In this document: positions 1 through 7,922 of the stretch, piece after piece | Layout: every line of letters starts with the position of its first letter | Numbering within the stretch: the stretch's first letter is position 1 | Assembly (NCBI GenBank): GCA_964492235.1 | Contig: CAZBJQ010000026.1 | Location: forward strand, 1-24,600 | Source of the DNA: PFL42 sp964492235 | GTDB taxonomy: Bacteria > Chloroflexota > Anaerolineae > Anaerolineales > E44-bin32 | DNA length: 24,600 bases | Direction: 5' to 3' | The notes under the pieces: model-generated | Told to the model about the DNA's origin: nothing | Database searches by the model: none | Seen by the model: the letters and a program-made list of their open reading frames with translations, nothing else | Position numbers and translations under genes: made by a program

Positions 1-54
1 CGCGTCTCAATGGCATTGAGAAGGTCGTGGGTTCGAATCCCACTGGGTCCACCA
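1..54 (+). tRNA. tRNA-Ala(GGC), 3' part (5' end outside window)
   Basis: The anticodon stem is TCTCA (5-9) with TGAGA (17-21), around the 7-base loop ATGGCAT that carries anticodon GGC at 12-14. A 5-base variable region AGGTC (22-26) follows. The T arm is GTGGG / TTCGAAT / CCCAC (27-43), then the acceptor 3' strand TGGGTCC (44-50), discriminator A51 and an encoded CCA (52-54). The T in the acceptor strand falls at tRNA position 70, so the expected G3:U70 pair, the alanine identity element, is consistent with tRNA-Ala. The D arm and the acceptor 5' strand lie upstream of the window. The gene lies directly in front of the leuS leader. Confidence 0.93.
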
Positions 55-60
55 GCCAAC

Positions 61-330
61 TGAATAGCGGCCAGCACAGGAGCAATAGGCCATCCGCCAG
101 AGAGCCGGGTCCCGGTGCGATCCCGGCCGGGCGCCAGCGGAGCGCCGTCGAGCCAAGGCCGAACTCGCCTGTGGCCCCCACAGGGGCAGGCCTCGCCGGT
201 GAGCCCGAGATCTAGCCGGCGACGGGCGCCGCCCGCTAGCGCGGCATCAAGCGGCCCCTCGTGCGGGGCAATCAGGGTGGTACCGCGGAGCGCCCCTTCG
301 TCCCTGGATGGCGAAGGGGTTTTTGTTTGG
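61..330 (+). promoter_or_regulatory. T-box riboswitch (leucine) upstream of leuS
   Basis: The diagnostic T-box sequence AGGGTGGTACCGCGG is present at 274-288. Its TGGT (278-281) can pair with an uncharged tRNA end ACCA, and an A73 discriminator fits tRNA-Leu. Stem I features are visible: CCAGAGAG near 101-108, then GGTGCGA near 115-121, inside complementary GC-rich arms. The context GAACTCGCC (161-169) places a CTC leucine codon at 164-166 as the likely specifier. A GCCCC/GGGGC hairpin (254-269) sits just before the antiterminator as a stem III. The downstream gene is leuS, which agrees with the specifier. Uncharged tRNA-Leu should favour antitermination. The 5' boundary is approximate because stem I was traced only by eye. 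Confidence 0.93.
293..328 (+). terminator. T-box-controlled intrinsic terminator of leuS leader
   Basis: CCCCTTCG (293-300) pairs perfectly with CGAAGGGG (312-319) around an 11-base loop. TTTTTGTTT follows at 320-328, giving a classic Rho-independent terminator. The 5' arm overlaps the 3' part of the T-box region, so antiterminator and terminator are mutually exclusive, as expected for transcriptional T-boxes. Confidence 0.92.
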
Positions 331-384
331 GGCCTGGCCGAGCGGGTGCAAGGCGCAGCACACAGAGCGCAAGGAGCAGGCGCG

Positions 385-2871
385 ATGGCAAAGTCCAAGC
401 AGCAGGCCCGACCCTCGGACGCAGTCCGACCCGAGAGGTACGACCCGCGGGCGATCGAGCCCAAGTGGCAGGCGCGCTGGGAGGCAGACGGCCTGTATCG
501 GGCACGGGTCGACCGCAGCCGCCCGAAGTTCTACTTCCTGACCATGCTCCCCTATACCTCCGGCAATCTGCACATCGGCCACTGGTTCGCCATGGCGCCC
601 TCAGACGCTCGGGCGCGCTACCTGCGCATGCGCGGGTTCAACGTCGTCTTCCCGATCGGATTCGACGCCTTCGGCCTCCCGGCAGAAAACGCCGCCATCC
701 AGCGCAACATCCACCCCAAGATTTGGACCTACGACAACATCGCCAATATGCGCCGCCAACTGCGTTCGATGGGCGCCACCTGGGACTGGGACCGCGAGGC
801 CGTCAGTTCGGACCCGGAGTTCTACCGCTGGACTCAATGGTTCTTCGTCCAGATGTTCAAGCATGACTTGGCCTACAAGAAGATGTCCCCGGTCGACTGG
901 TGCCCGCACTGCAACACCACGCTGGCCAGAGAACAAGTCTGGGGTGAAGACCGTCACTGCGAGCGCTGCAAGACCCCTGTGATCAAGAAGGACCTCGATC
1001 AGTGGTTCTTCCGGATCACGCGCTACGCCGACGAGCTTCTCGACTTCAGTGCCCTGGATTGGCCGGATCCGGTGCGCATCCTGCAAACCAACTGGATCGG
1101 TCGCAGTCAGGGGGCGCGCGTCGACTTCCAGACGGAATCGGGAGACCCGATCGAAGTCTTCACGACACGCCCCGACACGCTGTGGGGTGCGACCTTTATG
1201 GTCCTGGCGCCTGAGCACCCCCTGGTTGACAAGTTGACCACGCCGGCTGTGCGGGCCGACGTCTCCCGTTACGTCGCGCAGGCGACGAGGCAGACCGACA
1301 TCCAGCGCGAGGCGGCGGACAAGGAAAAGACCGGGGTCTTCACCGGGGGGTATGCGATCAACCCGGTCAACGGGGAACGCATCCCGGTCTGGATTGCGGA
1401 CTACGTGTTGATGGGTTACGGGACGGGCGCCATCATGGCCGTTCCGGCGCACGACCAGCGCGACTTCGAGTTCGCCCGGAAGTTCGATCTCGAAGTGCGG
1501 CCGGTGATCCTTCCCCCGGGTTATGACTCACTGGATGGAGCGACGATGGGCGAGTCGGTCGCGGCCTACGGCGCGATGATCAACTCCGGCCCGCTCAGCG
1601 GCACGCCGGCCGAACAGGCGGTTGCCCAAGCGACCGCCTATCTGCAAGAGAAGGGGGCCGGCGAGGCCGCAGTCAACTACCGTCTGCGCGACTGGCTGAT
1701 CTCACGCCAGCGCTACTGGGGCACACCGATCCCAATCGTGTACTGCCCCGAGCACGGGCAGGTCTCCGTGCCGGAGGATCAGCTTCCGGTGCTTCTGCCC
1801 GATGATGTGGAATGGCTGCCCACCGGTGAGAGTCCGCTCAAGCTGCATCCGACCTGGAAGATGACTGTGTGTCCGCAGTGCGGCAGAGCCGCCGAGCGCG
1901 ACACCGATACCATGGACACCTTCATGTGTTCGTCCTGGTACCACCTGCGCTACCTCAGCCCCAAGTATGACCAGGGGCCCTTCGATCCAGGCGAGTATGA
2001 CTACTGGATGCCCGTTGACACGTACACCGGCGGCGTTGAACACGCCACCATGCACCTGATCTACACTCGTTTCTTCCACAAGGCCTGCCGGGACATGGGG
2101 ATCACTCGCGGCAGCGAACCGATGCTTCAGCTTCGAAACCAGGGTCAGATCCTGGGACCGGACGGGCAGCGAATGAGCAAGTCACGCGGCAACGTGATCG
2201 ATCCCGATGAGCAAATCGGGATCTATGGCACCGACACAGTCCGGGCCTACTTGATGTTCGGTTACCGTTACCCGGAGGGAGGCCCGTGGAACCCCGGCAA
2301 CATCCAGGGCGTCAGCCGCTGGCTGAACCGCGTCTGGTTGCTGGCCACGGCGGCGCATCGGGCTGGCGTGGAGAATCCTGGGCAGGCACGGGCACTGCAG
2401 CGCAAGACACACCAAACGATCCGGCAGGTCGGCCGCGATCTTGAGGCCTTCGAGTTCAACACCGTTGTCTCGGCATTGATGGAGTTGACCAATGCCTTGG
2501 TGGCTGCCAGGGAGGCTGGCCAGGGCCGCACGCCCGCCTTCCGGCAGGCATTGCAGACGCTCTTGCTGCTTATGGCGCCGGTGACTCCCCATCTGGCCGA
2601 AGAACTTTGGGGGGCGCTCGGGTTGCCGTACTCGATTCATCAGCAGCCGTGGCCCGTGGTCGACGAGGCACTCGCCTCCGAAGACATGATCACCGTCGTG
2701 CTGCAGGTGAATGGAAAAGTCCGCGACAGAATCACCGTGCCGGCGGACACGAACGAAGATACTTTGCGGGCCCAGGCCCTCGCCAGCGACGCTGTGCAGC
2801 GGCAGCTGAAGGGCCAGCCGCCAAGGCAGGTGGTGGTCGTTCCCGGGCGGCTGGTGAACATCGTCGTCTGA
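385..2871 (+). CDS. leuS: Leucyl-tRNA synthetase
   Basis: Cytoplasmic class I aminoacyl-tRNA synthetase that charges tRNA-Leu with leucine using ATP. The 828-residue product has the HIGH motif at residues 63-66 (GNLHIGHW) and the second signature as RMSKS at 596-600. A cysteine cluster (CPHC ... CERC) follows the first catalytic segment, and the CP1 editing region contains TTRPDTLWG. The length is normal for bacterial LeuRS. The reading frame stays open far upstream, through the T-box, but ATG 385 is chosen because AAGGAG (371-376) lies 8 bases before it and the family-like sequence begins there. Regulation is by the leucine T-box. The gene is not tightly linked to the membrane protein genes downstream, which are 320 bases away. 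Confidence 0.97.
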   Translation: MAKSKQQARPSDAVRPERYDPRAIEPKWQARWEADGLYRARVDRSRPKFYFLTMLPYTSGNLHIGHWFAMAPSDARARYLRMRGFNVVFPIGFDAFGLPAENAAIQRNIHPKIWTYDNIANMRRQLRSMGATWDWDREAVSSDPEFYRWTQWFFVQMFKHDLAYKKMSPVDWCPHCNTTLAREQVWGEDRHCERCKTPVIKKDLDQWFFRITRYADELLDFSALDWPDPVRILQTNWIGRSQGARVDFQTESGDPIEVFTTRPDTLWGATFMVLAPEHPLVDKLTTPAVRADVSRYVAQATRQTDIQREAADKEKTGVFTGGYAINPVNGERIPVWIADYVLMGYGTGAIMAVPAHDQRDFEFARKFDLEVRPVILPPGYDSLDGATMGESVAAYGAMINSGPLSGTPAEQAVAQATAYLQEKGAGEAAVNYRLRDWLISRQRYWGTPIPIVYCPEHGQVSVPEDQLPVLLPDDVEWLPTGESPLKLHPTWKMTVCPQCGRAAERDTDTMDTFMCSSWYHLRYLSPKYDQGPFDPGEYDYWMPVDTYTGGVEHATMHLIYTRFFHKACRDMGITRGSEPMLQLRNQGQILGPDGQRMSKSRGNVIDPDEQIGIYGTDTVRAYLMFGYRYPEGGPWNPGNIQGVSRWLNRVWLLATAAHRAGVENPGQARALQRKTHQTIRQVGRDLEAFEFNTVVSALMELTNALVAAREAGQGRTPAFRQALQTLLLLMAPVTPHLAEELWGALGLPYSIHQQPWPVVDEALASEDMITVVLQVNGKVRDRITVPADTNEDTLRAQALASDAVQRQLKGQPPRQVVVVPGRLVNIVV

Positions 2872-3191
2872 TTCCAAATCGTCCCAGCCTCCGGTCCTGG
2901 AGCGTAGGACCGTCGCCGTGGGCCACCCGTGCGCCCGCGGTCCCTGCAGGAGGGCGATCATTCATAGGCGACACCGGAGACCCGGCCGGTGGAAGATGCC
3001 TCCTGCCTCGGAGGATCCTCACGTCGGACTAGAATGATGCCGGCCAACCGTGCGGAACAACGGCGGAGGGAGTCGCTGCCTGAATCCTCCCCACCCTCGC
3101 CGGGATATACTTGCGACATCTCAACTGCCCCATGGGTCATGACTGCATCCGCTCCACAATCCCGAACGCCAGGCGAGCAGCGGGCTGAGGC
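2872..3191. other. Intergenic region leuS to GT-C gene A
   Basis: 320 bases with no convincing gene. A perfect 7-bp hairpin, CGGTCCT (2892-2898) with AGGACCG (2906-2912), lies 20 bases after leuS. It has no T-tract, so it is at best a weak terminator. A TATACT -10-like box lies at 3106-3111. I see no tRNA or other recognisable structured RNA. Confidence 0.5.
3106..3111 (+). promoter_or_regulatory. Possible -10 box before GT-C gene A
   Basis: TATACT in the context GGGATATACTTGCG, 80 bases before the gene A start. A similar GATATACT occurs before gene B (5423-5428). No good -35 hexamer is visible at the normal distance, so this is only a candidate. Confidence 0.35.
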
Positions 3192-5144
3192 ATGAAGCGC
3201 ATCCGAGGAGTCCTGGCAGACCTGCGCGCCTCGACTTACGCCCCGCTGATCGGCCTGCTGATCCTGGCGTTGGCCGCCGGGCTGCTAGCGGCGGATGACT
3301 ACGGCATGGGGGCGGATGAGCACGCCAACGCCGAGGTGGGCGGCGAAGCCATCCGCGCCTACACCAGCGTCGAAGCCTACCGCACGTTCCTCGAACTAGA
3401 CAACCTCGGGCATCACGGCCCGTCGTACTTCATGCTCTTCTCCCTGATATCTGAACGGCTGACATCCATCCTGCCCGGCTGGCAGCCGGCCGATGGACGG
3501 CATTTCTCGAATTACCTGACGTTCCTGCTGGCGGGCGCCAGCCTGTACGTGCTGTGTATGCGCCTTCTTCCAAAGAACGTGGCTCTAATGACTGCCGCCA
3601 TCTTCCTGACCCAGCCGCTGCTGTTTGGACATGGGTTCATCAATCAGAAGGACACGCCGTTCATGGCGTTCTTCCTGACGACCGTGGTTGTCGGCCTGGC
3701 CGCCATCGACCGGCTCAACGGCGCCAGCGCCGGGTCCAAAATCGAAGCAGAACCCGGTTTGTGGGGAAGGGCGAGAGAAGACCTCCGAAGCGGGCAACTG
3801 GGATGGCAGGTCCTCTTCGGAGTGTGGCTGGTGGGCATCCTCTGGGTCGCACTCGATTTGCTGTTCTTTGGCAGGCTGCTGGCGGCGATGGAATCGGTGG
3901 TTTCCCTGGCGCACGTCGGGCAGGCCTGGGAACCGATCAACCGCCTATACGAGATCGTGGCGGAGGACTCCGACAAGACATCTGTGTCCGTGTACCTGGC
4001 GAAGCTTGAACTGGGCTACTGGGTGGTGGGAAGGGTCGCGATCTTACTCGCCGGATTGACTGCCGGGGTCCTTGTCGCCCGACGCGCCATCCCTGGAACC
4101 GTGCGTCTGCTGCTCCCCGGCATGTGGCAAGACTACGTGCTGCTAATGATTGCGGGAGCTCTGCAGGGTTTCACGATCTCCATCCGGCCGCTGGCGGGCT
4201 TCACCGGCGTTCTGCTGACCGCCGTCCTGTTCTATCGGTTCCGCTCCCGCGCCGTCGGGCCCGTCCTGGTGTTCTGGACGGCTGCCTCCCTCACCGCCTA
4301 CCTCACCTGGCCATGGCTATGGCCGGCGCCGGTCGATCGGCTGGTGGAGAGCGCCCGCTATCTGGTCGACTTCGACGAACAGAAACTCGTGCTGTTTCGC
4401 GGCGCCCTGTATCCATCCGAGGCGATGCCCTGGGACTATCTGCCGCGGCTGATGACCATTCAGCTGACGGAGCCGGTCATACCCCTTTTCGCCATCGGTC
4501 TGGTAGCCTCGGCCATCGAAATCCGCAGGCACCCCGGAAAACGTGAGGACCTGTTGCTGATACTGGTCTGGTTGCTCGTGATCGCCGCCGCCTATATGTC
4601 TCCCGGCTCGGTGCACTACAACAACTTCCGACATGTTCTCTTCCTTCTGCCACCTCTGTTCGTGGTCTTCGGCCTTGGATTGAAGGTCCTCCTGGACGCC
4701 ATTCGCCCGCGGTCGATCACCTTCCTGGTTCTGCTGGCCCTACTGGTACCAGGGATCCTTGGGATTGCCCGGCTCCATCCCTATGAGTACGCCTACTACA
4801 ATGCCTATGCCGGAGGGACGAGCGGAGCCAATGGCATCTACCACATGGACTACTGGTGCCTCTCTCTGCGCAGGGCGCAGGAGTATGTCAACCGGGTCGC
4901 TCCGCCCGGGGCGATCGTGTTTGCCCGGCGCTCGATTTACAGCGCCATCGAGTACGCGCGTCCGGATCTGACCATGGCGAGTCAGGAGGAGTATCGGGAT
5001 GGCGCTTCCTATGTTCTGGTGTGTAAGCACTACCCCGAGGATGCGATGACGAGAAGGGCGAAGCTCGTCTTTACCGAGGGGATCGGCCCGGCGGTGTTCG
5101 CCGAAGTTTGGCGAGCCGAGCCACAACCTGAGCCTTCCCCCTGA
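3192..5144 (+). CDS. GT-C (PMT/ArnT-like) membrane glycosyltransferase, paralog A
   Basis: 650-residue polytopic membrane protein, probably a lipid-carrier-dependent glycosyltransferase of the GT-C fold. A hydrophobic helix (about 16-34) is followed by ADDYGMGADEH (34-44). Its Asp-Glu pair (42-43) resembles the first-loop acidic motif of PMT/ArnT enzymes, where the acid takes part in catalysis. HHGPSYFM and NQKDTPF (151-157) follow, then several more membrane helices. A C-terminal non-membrane part begins at HPYEYAYYN and includes DYWCLSLRRA. These blocks recur in the four genes downstream, with C and E the closest. The start has poor Shine-Dalgarno spacing, but its N-terminal length matches the paralogs. 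The family assignment comes from motif and topology; the sugar and the acceptor are unknown. Confidence 0.75.
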   Translation: MKRIRGVLADLRASTYAPLIGLLILALAAGLLAADDYGMGADEHANAEVGGEAIRAYTSVEAYRTFLELDNLGHHGPSYFMLFSLISERLTSILPGWQPADGRHFSNYLTFLLAGASLYVLCMRLLPKNVALMTAAIFLTQPLLFGHGFINQKDTPFMAFFLTTVVVGLAAIDRLNGASAGSKIEAEPGLWGRAREDLRSGQLGWQVLFGVWLVGILWVALDLLFFGRLLAAMESVVSLAHVGQAWEPINRLYEIVAEDSDKTSVSVYLAKLELGYWVVGRVAILLAGLTAGVLVARRAIPGTVRLLLPGMWQDYVLLMIAGALQGFTISIRPLAGFTGVLLTAVLFYRFRSRAVGPVLVFWTAASLTAYLTWPWLWPAPVDRLVESARYLVDFDEQKLVLFRGALYPSEAMPWDYLPRLMTIQLTEPVIPLFAIGLVASAIEIRRHPGKREDLLLILVWLLVIAAAYMSPGSVHYNNFRHVLFLLPPLFVVFGLGLKVLLDAIRPRSITFLVLLALLVPGILGIARLHPYEYAYYNAYAGGTSGANGIYHMDYWCLSLRRAQEYVNRVAPPGAIVFARRSIYSAIEYARPDLTMASQEEYRDGASYVLVCKHYPEDAMTRRAKLVFTEGIGPAVFAEVWRAEPQPEPSP

Positions 5145-5541
5145 GCCAAAATCCCTGCTTCGATCGCCGTTTCGAAGGCCCGGTTGATACCGGCCACAGG
5201 AGTCTGATCCTGCGCCCAGGAGGGATAGTGGACCAGCTTGTCCGGCAGATGGGTCGCGGGGGATTGGCGCGCTGATGGTCCATGTCTCCCGGCATGTCGA
5301 GGCGATGCATCGTTGGCACGCGATCCAGCCCCAGCAAGTCAGGCTGCGGGGATTCAACCGGTGGGGCCCCAAGGTGAGTCGGTTTGTTGGATAGACCCTG
5401 CCGAACTCAGGCGCGGGCTTGATATACTGAGCGTATCTTGAGGCGTTACACGATCCCGAAGGTCAGACGCCACCCCGCGCGGGTCGCGGCGAACCTGAAC
5501 TCCCGCCTGCGGCGGTGGTCGATCTCGCCGAGCAGACAATA
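5145..5541. other. Intergenic region between GT-C genes A and B
   Basis: About 400 bases with no supportable gene. A 6-bp inverted repeat, CTTCGA (5158-5163) with TCGAAG (5172-5177), lies just after gene A, without a T-tract. A TATACT box lies at 5423-5428. The stretch between that box and gene B would form a leader of roughly 100 bases in which I recognise no riboswitch. Confidence 0.45.
5423..5428 (+). promoter_or_regulatory. Possible -10 box before GT-C gene B
   Basis: TATACT in GCTTGATATACTGAGC, about 115 bases before the chosen start of gene B. It matches the hexamer before gene A. No clear -35 element is visible. Confidence 0.38.
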
Positions 5542-7506
5542 ATGTCCTCGCAGAACAAGCTGCTCGCGCTCGCCAGGTCGCGATGGGCGCCAATCCTGGC
5601 ACTGCTTGCCGTGGCACTTGTCGTAGGATGGCTCGTCGCTGACGATTACGGCATATCCACGGACGAACAGCGCAACTACACGGTTGGTTTCGATTCCCTG
5701 CAATCCTATCTGAGCCCAACGCGTTATCAGGACTATCTTGAACAGGGTGAGCCCTTGGCGCATCACGGGCCATCGTATTTCATGGTTTTCGCCGTGCTGG
5801 CGAAAGGTCTCGCCGTCCTCAATCCACAGTGGCAAATCGCCGACGGCCGGCACCTATCGAACTACCTGACCTATCTCTTGGGCGTTGCCAGCTTCTATTT
5901 CATCGCGGCGCGAGTTGTGCCCCGCCGCTATGCATGGATGGCGACAGCGTTGTTCGCCACCCAGCCTCTGCTGTTCGGGCACGCGTTCATCAATCAGAAG
6001 GACACGCCATTCCTGGGCTTCTTTCTGGCGAGCGTTGCTGCCGGGTTGGCGATCGCAGACGGCGTGGCGACGACGCTGCTCGCGGACGCCGAAGGCGCCG
6101 GCCGGGAGATCTCCTGGCGACGGATCCGTGGCGAGTGGTCTACTGCCGCTCTCCGTTCGCGCCTGGTCGCCATCATCTACCTTGCCGCGGTCGTGCTGTG
6201 GGCGCTCGATATCCTTGGCGTAGGTGAGGGACGGCTCGGGTTGCAGGTGATTGCACAGCAGGCGCACCAGGGCCGGGCTTGGCCACCCTTGCAGCAGGCG
6301 CTCGAGGCTCTGGCACCGGGCGTCCTCCATGCCCCGGCAAACGTCTACGCAGGTACCGTCGCCTGGATCCACGATTTGGGCCGCCTAGTTGTGCTGGTTG
6401 TGCTGGTTATGCTTGGCCCGCTGATGGCGCGTTGGGTGCTTCCCGGCTGCACGCGGGACGTTGGAAGGAGATTCGGAAAGTGGATCGCCCTGGTCGCGCT
6501 TGGTGGCGCCTTGTTGGGTTTCACGATTTCGATACGCCAGGTGGGTGCCTTGGCGGGTCTGCTCGTCAGCCTGTACTGGATCTATCGTATGCGGGGGAGG
6601 AGAGCATGGCTGCTGGGTGCCTACTGGGCGGCAGCCGCCTGTCTCACTTTGGCCACCTGGCCGTACCTTTGGGCATCCCCGCTGCTGCGGTTCTGGGAAA
6701 GCCTGACCGTCGCCGCAGATTTCGAAATCCACATGACACCCTACAGGGGTGATTGGGTCTTTTCCGATCGCCTCCCGTGGCACTACTTCCCAACCCTGGC
6801 GAGCCTCGAGCTGACAGAGCCCGCAGTGGCGCTGTTTCTTGGGGGAGTGGGCGTGGCCATCTGGCGGTGGGTGTCCCACGACAGTAACCGTTGCATGATG
6901 CTCATCCTGGTTCTGTGGCTGGGAATTCCGCTGTTTGGGCTGATCGGCATGGGGATGGGCGCTTACAACAACATCCGCCAGTTGCACTTCGTCCTGGTGC
7001 CGGTCTTCCTGATAGCCGGGATCGGACTGGCGGCTCTGCTGGCGGCGGTCAAGAAAGTGTGGATCGAAACGTCGCTGTTCGTCCTGCTGCTCCTGCCGGG
7101 CATGACCGGGATCGTGAAACTTCATCCCTATGAGTACACGTACTTCAACGCGCTGGCAGGGGGCATCGAAGGCGCGGAAGGACAATACGCTCAAGACTAT
7201 TGGTGCACCTCCTACCGGGAGGCCATGGCCTATGTCAACGAAGCGGCCGAGCCTGGTGCCAAGGTGATGGCCATGGGGCCGCTGCGCTCGGCGCTGTCCT
7301 TCGCCCGGGAGGACCTCGAGGTCCTGCGCAACGAGGGCGATCGAAGTGTGCGCGGCGTCGACTACTTGTTGACGTGTTACCGCTGGCTTGGGGTGGAGTG
7401 GGACGCGCGTGCGGGTCTGGAACGGGTCCACACGGTCGGCAGGGGCTCGGTGGTCTTTGCAGAAGTTTTCCGGCGGACCAAGGGTGACACCGCAGTCGAC
7501 GACTAA
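5542..7506 (+). CDS. GT-C (PMT/ArnT-like) membrane glycosyltransferase, paralog B
   Basis: 654-residue member of the same tandem family. It shows ADDYGISTDEQ after the first helix, AHHGPSYFM, FINQKDTPF, many hydrophobic helices, and a C-terminal part with HPYEYTYFN and DYWCTSYREA. It is closest to paralog D: both share a GEPLAHHGP block, LMAR.VLP in the middle, and C-terminal LTCY ... VFAEVF segments. Start choice: an in-frame GTG at 5515 would add nine residues. ATG 5542 gives 33 residues before the ADDYG motif, the same spacing as in C, D and E, so it is preferred. Neither start has a strong Shine-Dalgarno. Predicted activity is sugar transfer from a polyprenyl-phosphate carrier at the outer membrane face, inferred from fold and motif only. 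Confidence 0.75.
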   Translation: MSSQNKLLALARSRWAPILALLAVALVVGWLVADDYGISTDEQRNYTVGFDSLQSYLSPTRYQDYLEQGEPLAHHGPSYFMVFAVLAKGLAVLNPQWQIADGRHLSNYLTYLLGVASFYFIAARVVPRRYAWMATALFATQPLLFGHAFINQKDTPFLGFFLASVAAGLAIADGVATTLLADAEGAGREISWRRIRGEWSTAALRSRLVAIIYLAAVVLWALDILGVGEGRLGLQVIAQQAHQGRAWPPLQQALEALAPGVLHAPANVYAGTVAWIHDLGRLVVLVVLVMLGPLMARWVLPGCTRDVGRRFGKWIALVALGGALLGFTISIRQVGALAGLLVSLYWIYRMRGRRAWLLGAYWAAAACLTLATWPYLWASPLLRFWESLTVAADFEIHMTPYRGDWVFSDRLPWHYFPTLASLELTEPAVALFLGGVGVAIWRWVSHDSNRCMMLILVLWLGIPLFGLIGMGMGAYNNIRQLHFVLVPVFLIAGIGLAALLAAVKKVWIETSLFVLLLLPGMTGIVKLHPYEYTYFNALAGGIEGAEGQYAQDYWCTSYREAMAYVNEAAEPGAKVMAMGPLRSALSFAREDLEVLRNEGDRSVRGVDYLLTCYRWLGVEWDARAGLERVHTVGRGSVVFAEVFRRTKGDTAVDD

Positions 7507-7922
7507 GCGGCGGATGAAAAGGCCTTGCCCTCTGCGTGCTACTTCTCTGAAAAGGGCGCTATTCATCAACCTGCCAGTGCAGCCTGATGAGCGAAGCCCC
7601 GTCACCTGGCATCTCCCGGGGAAGCGAAGCTGAGAAGCACTTTGTGGCGTGGGAAGGTGGGGGAATGGCTCTCGAGCAGGATCTCCCAGCGAGAAGCCCG
7701 ATGGGCTGTGAGAGAATCCCGGCGATGGCCCGGTGCAACAGGGCGCGCCAGCGTCCACCTTCCGGGTACGCCACATCCGACACGGGGCGGGTCCTGGCTC
7801 GCCCAAGATCGCATTGCCGACGTGTTGTATGCATAGACCAGGTATCTGCAGCGAAAGCCGGCGGGCGGCAAGATCCAAGATGGTAGCTGGAGCGACGGCA
7901 CCGAGAGCGGAAGCGTGAGCTG
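7507..7922. other. Intergenic region between GT-C genes B and C
   Basis: 416 bases without a convincing coding sequence or RNA gene. A small hairpin with stem AGCCC/GGGCT and loop GAT lies at 7695-7707, with flanking TCTC/GAGA that could extend it. No T-tract follows, and no clear promoter pair was found. The reading frames here look like random open frames of GC-rich DNA. Confidence 0.45.

Noticed and set aside
1..54. Class II tRNA (Leu or Ser) with a long variable arm
   Set aside because: The TCTCA/TGAGA hairpin fits an anticodon arm with a 7-base loop and anticodon GGC, followed by a normal 5-base variable region; U70 also supports tRNA-Ala.
5515..5541. GTG 5515 as the start of GT-C gene B
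   Set aside because: It would add nine residues not matched in the paralogs, and no ribosome site supports it; ATG 5542 gives the common N-terminal spacing.
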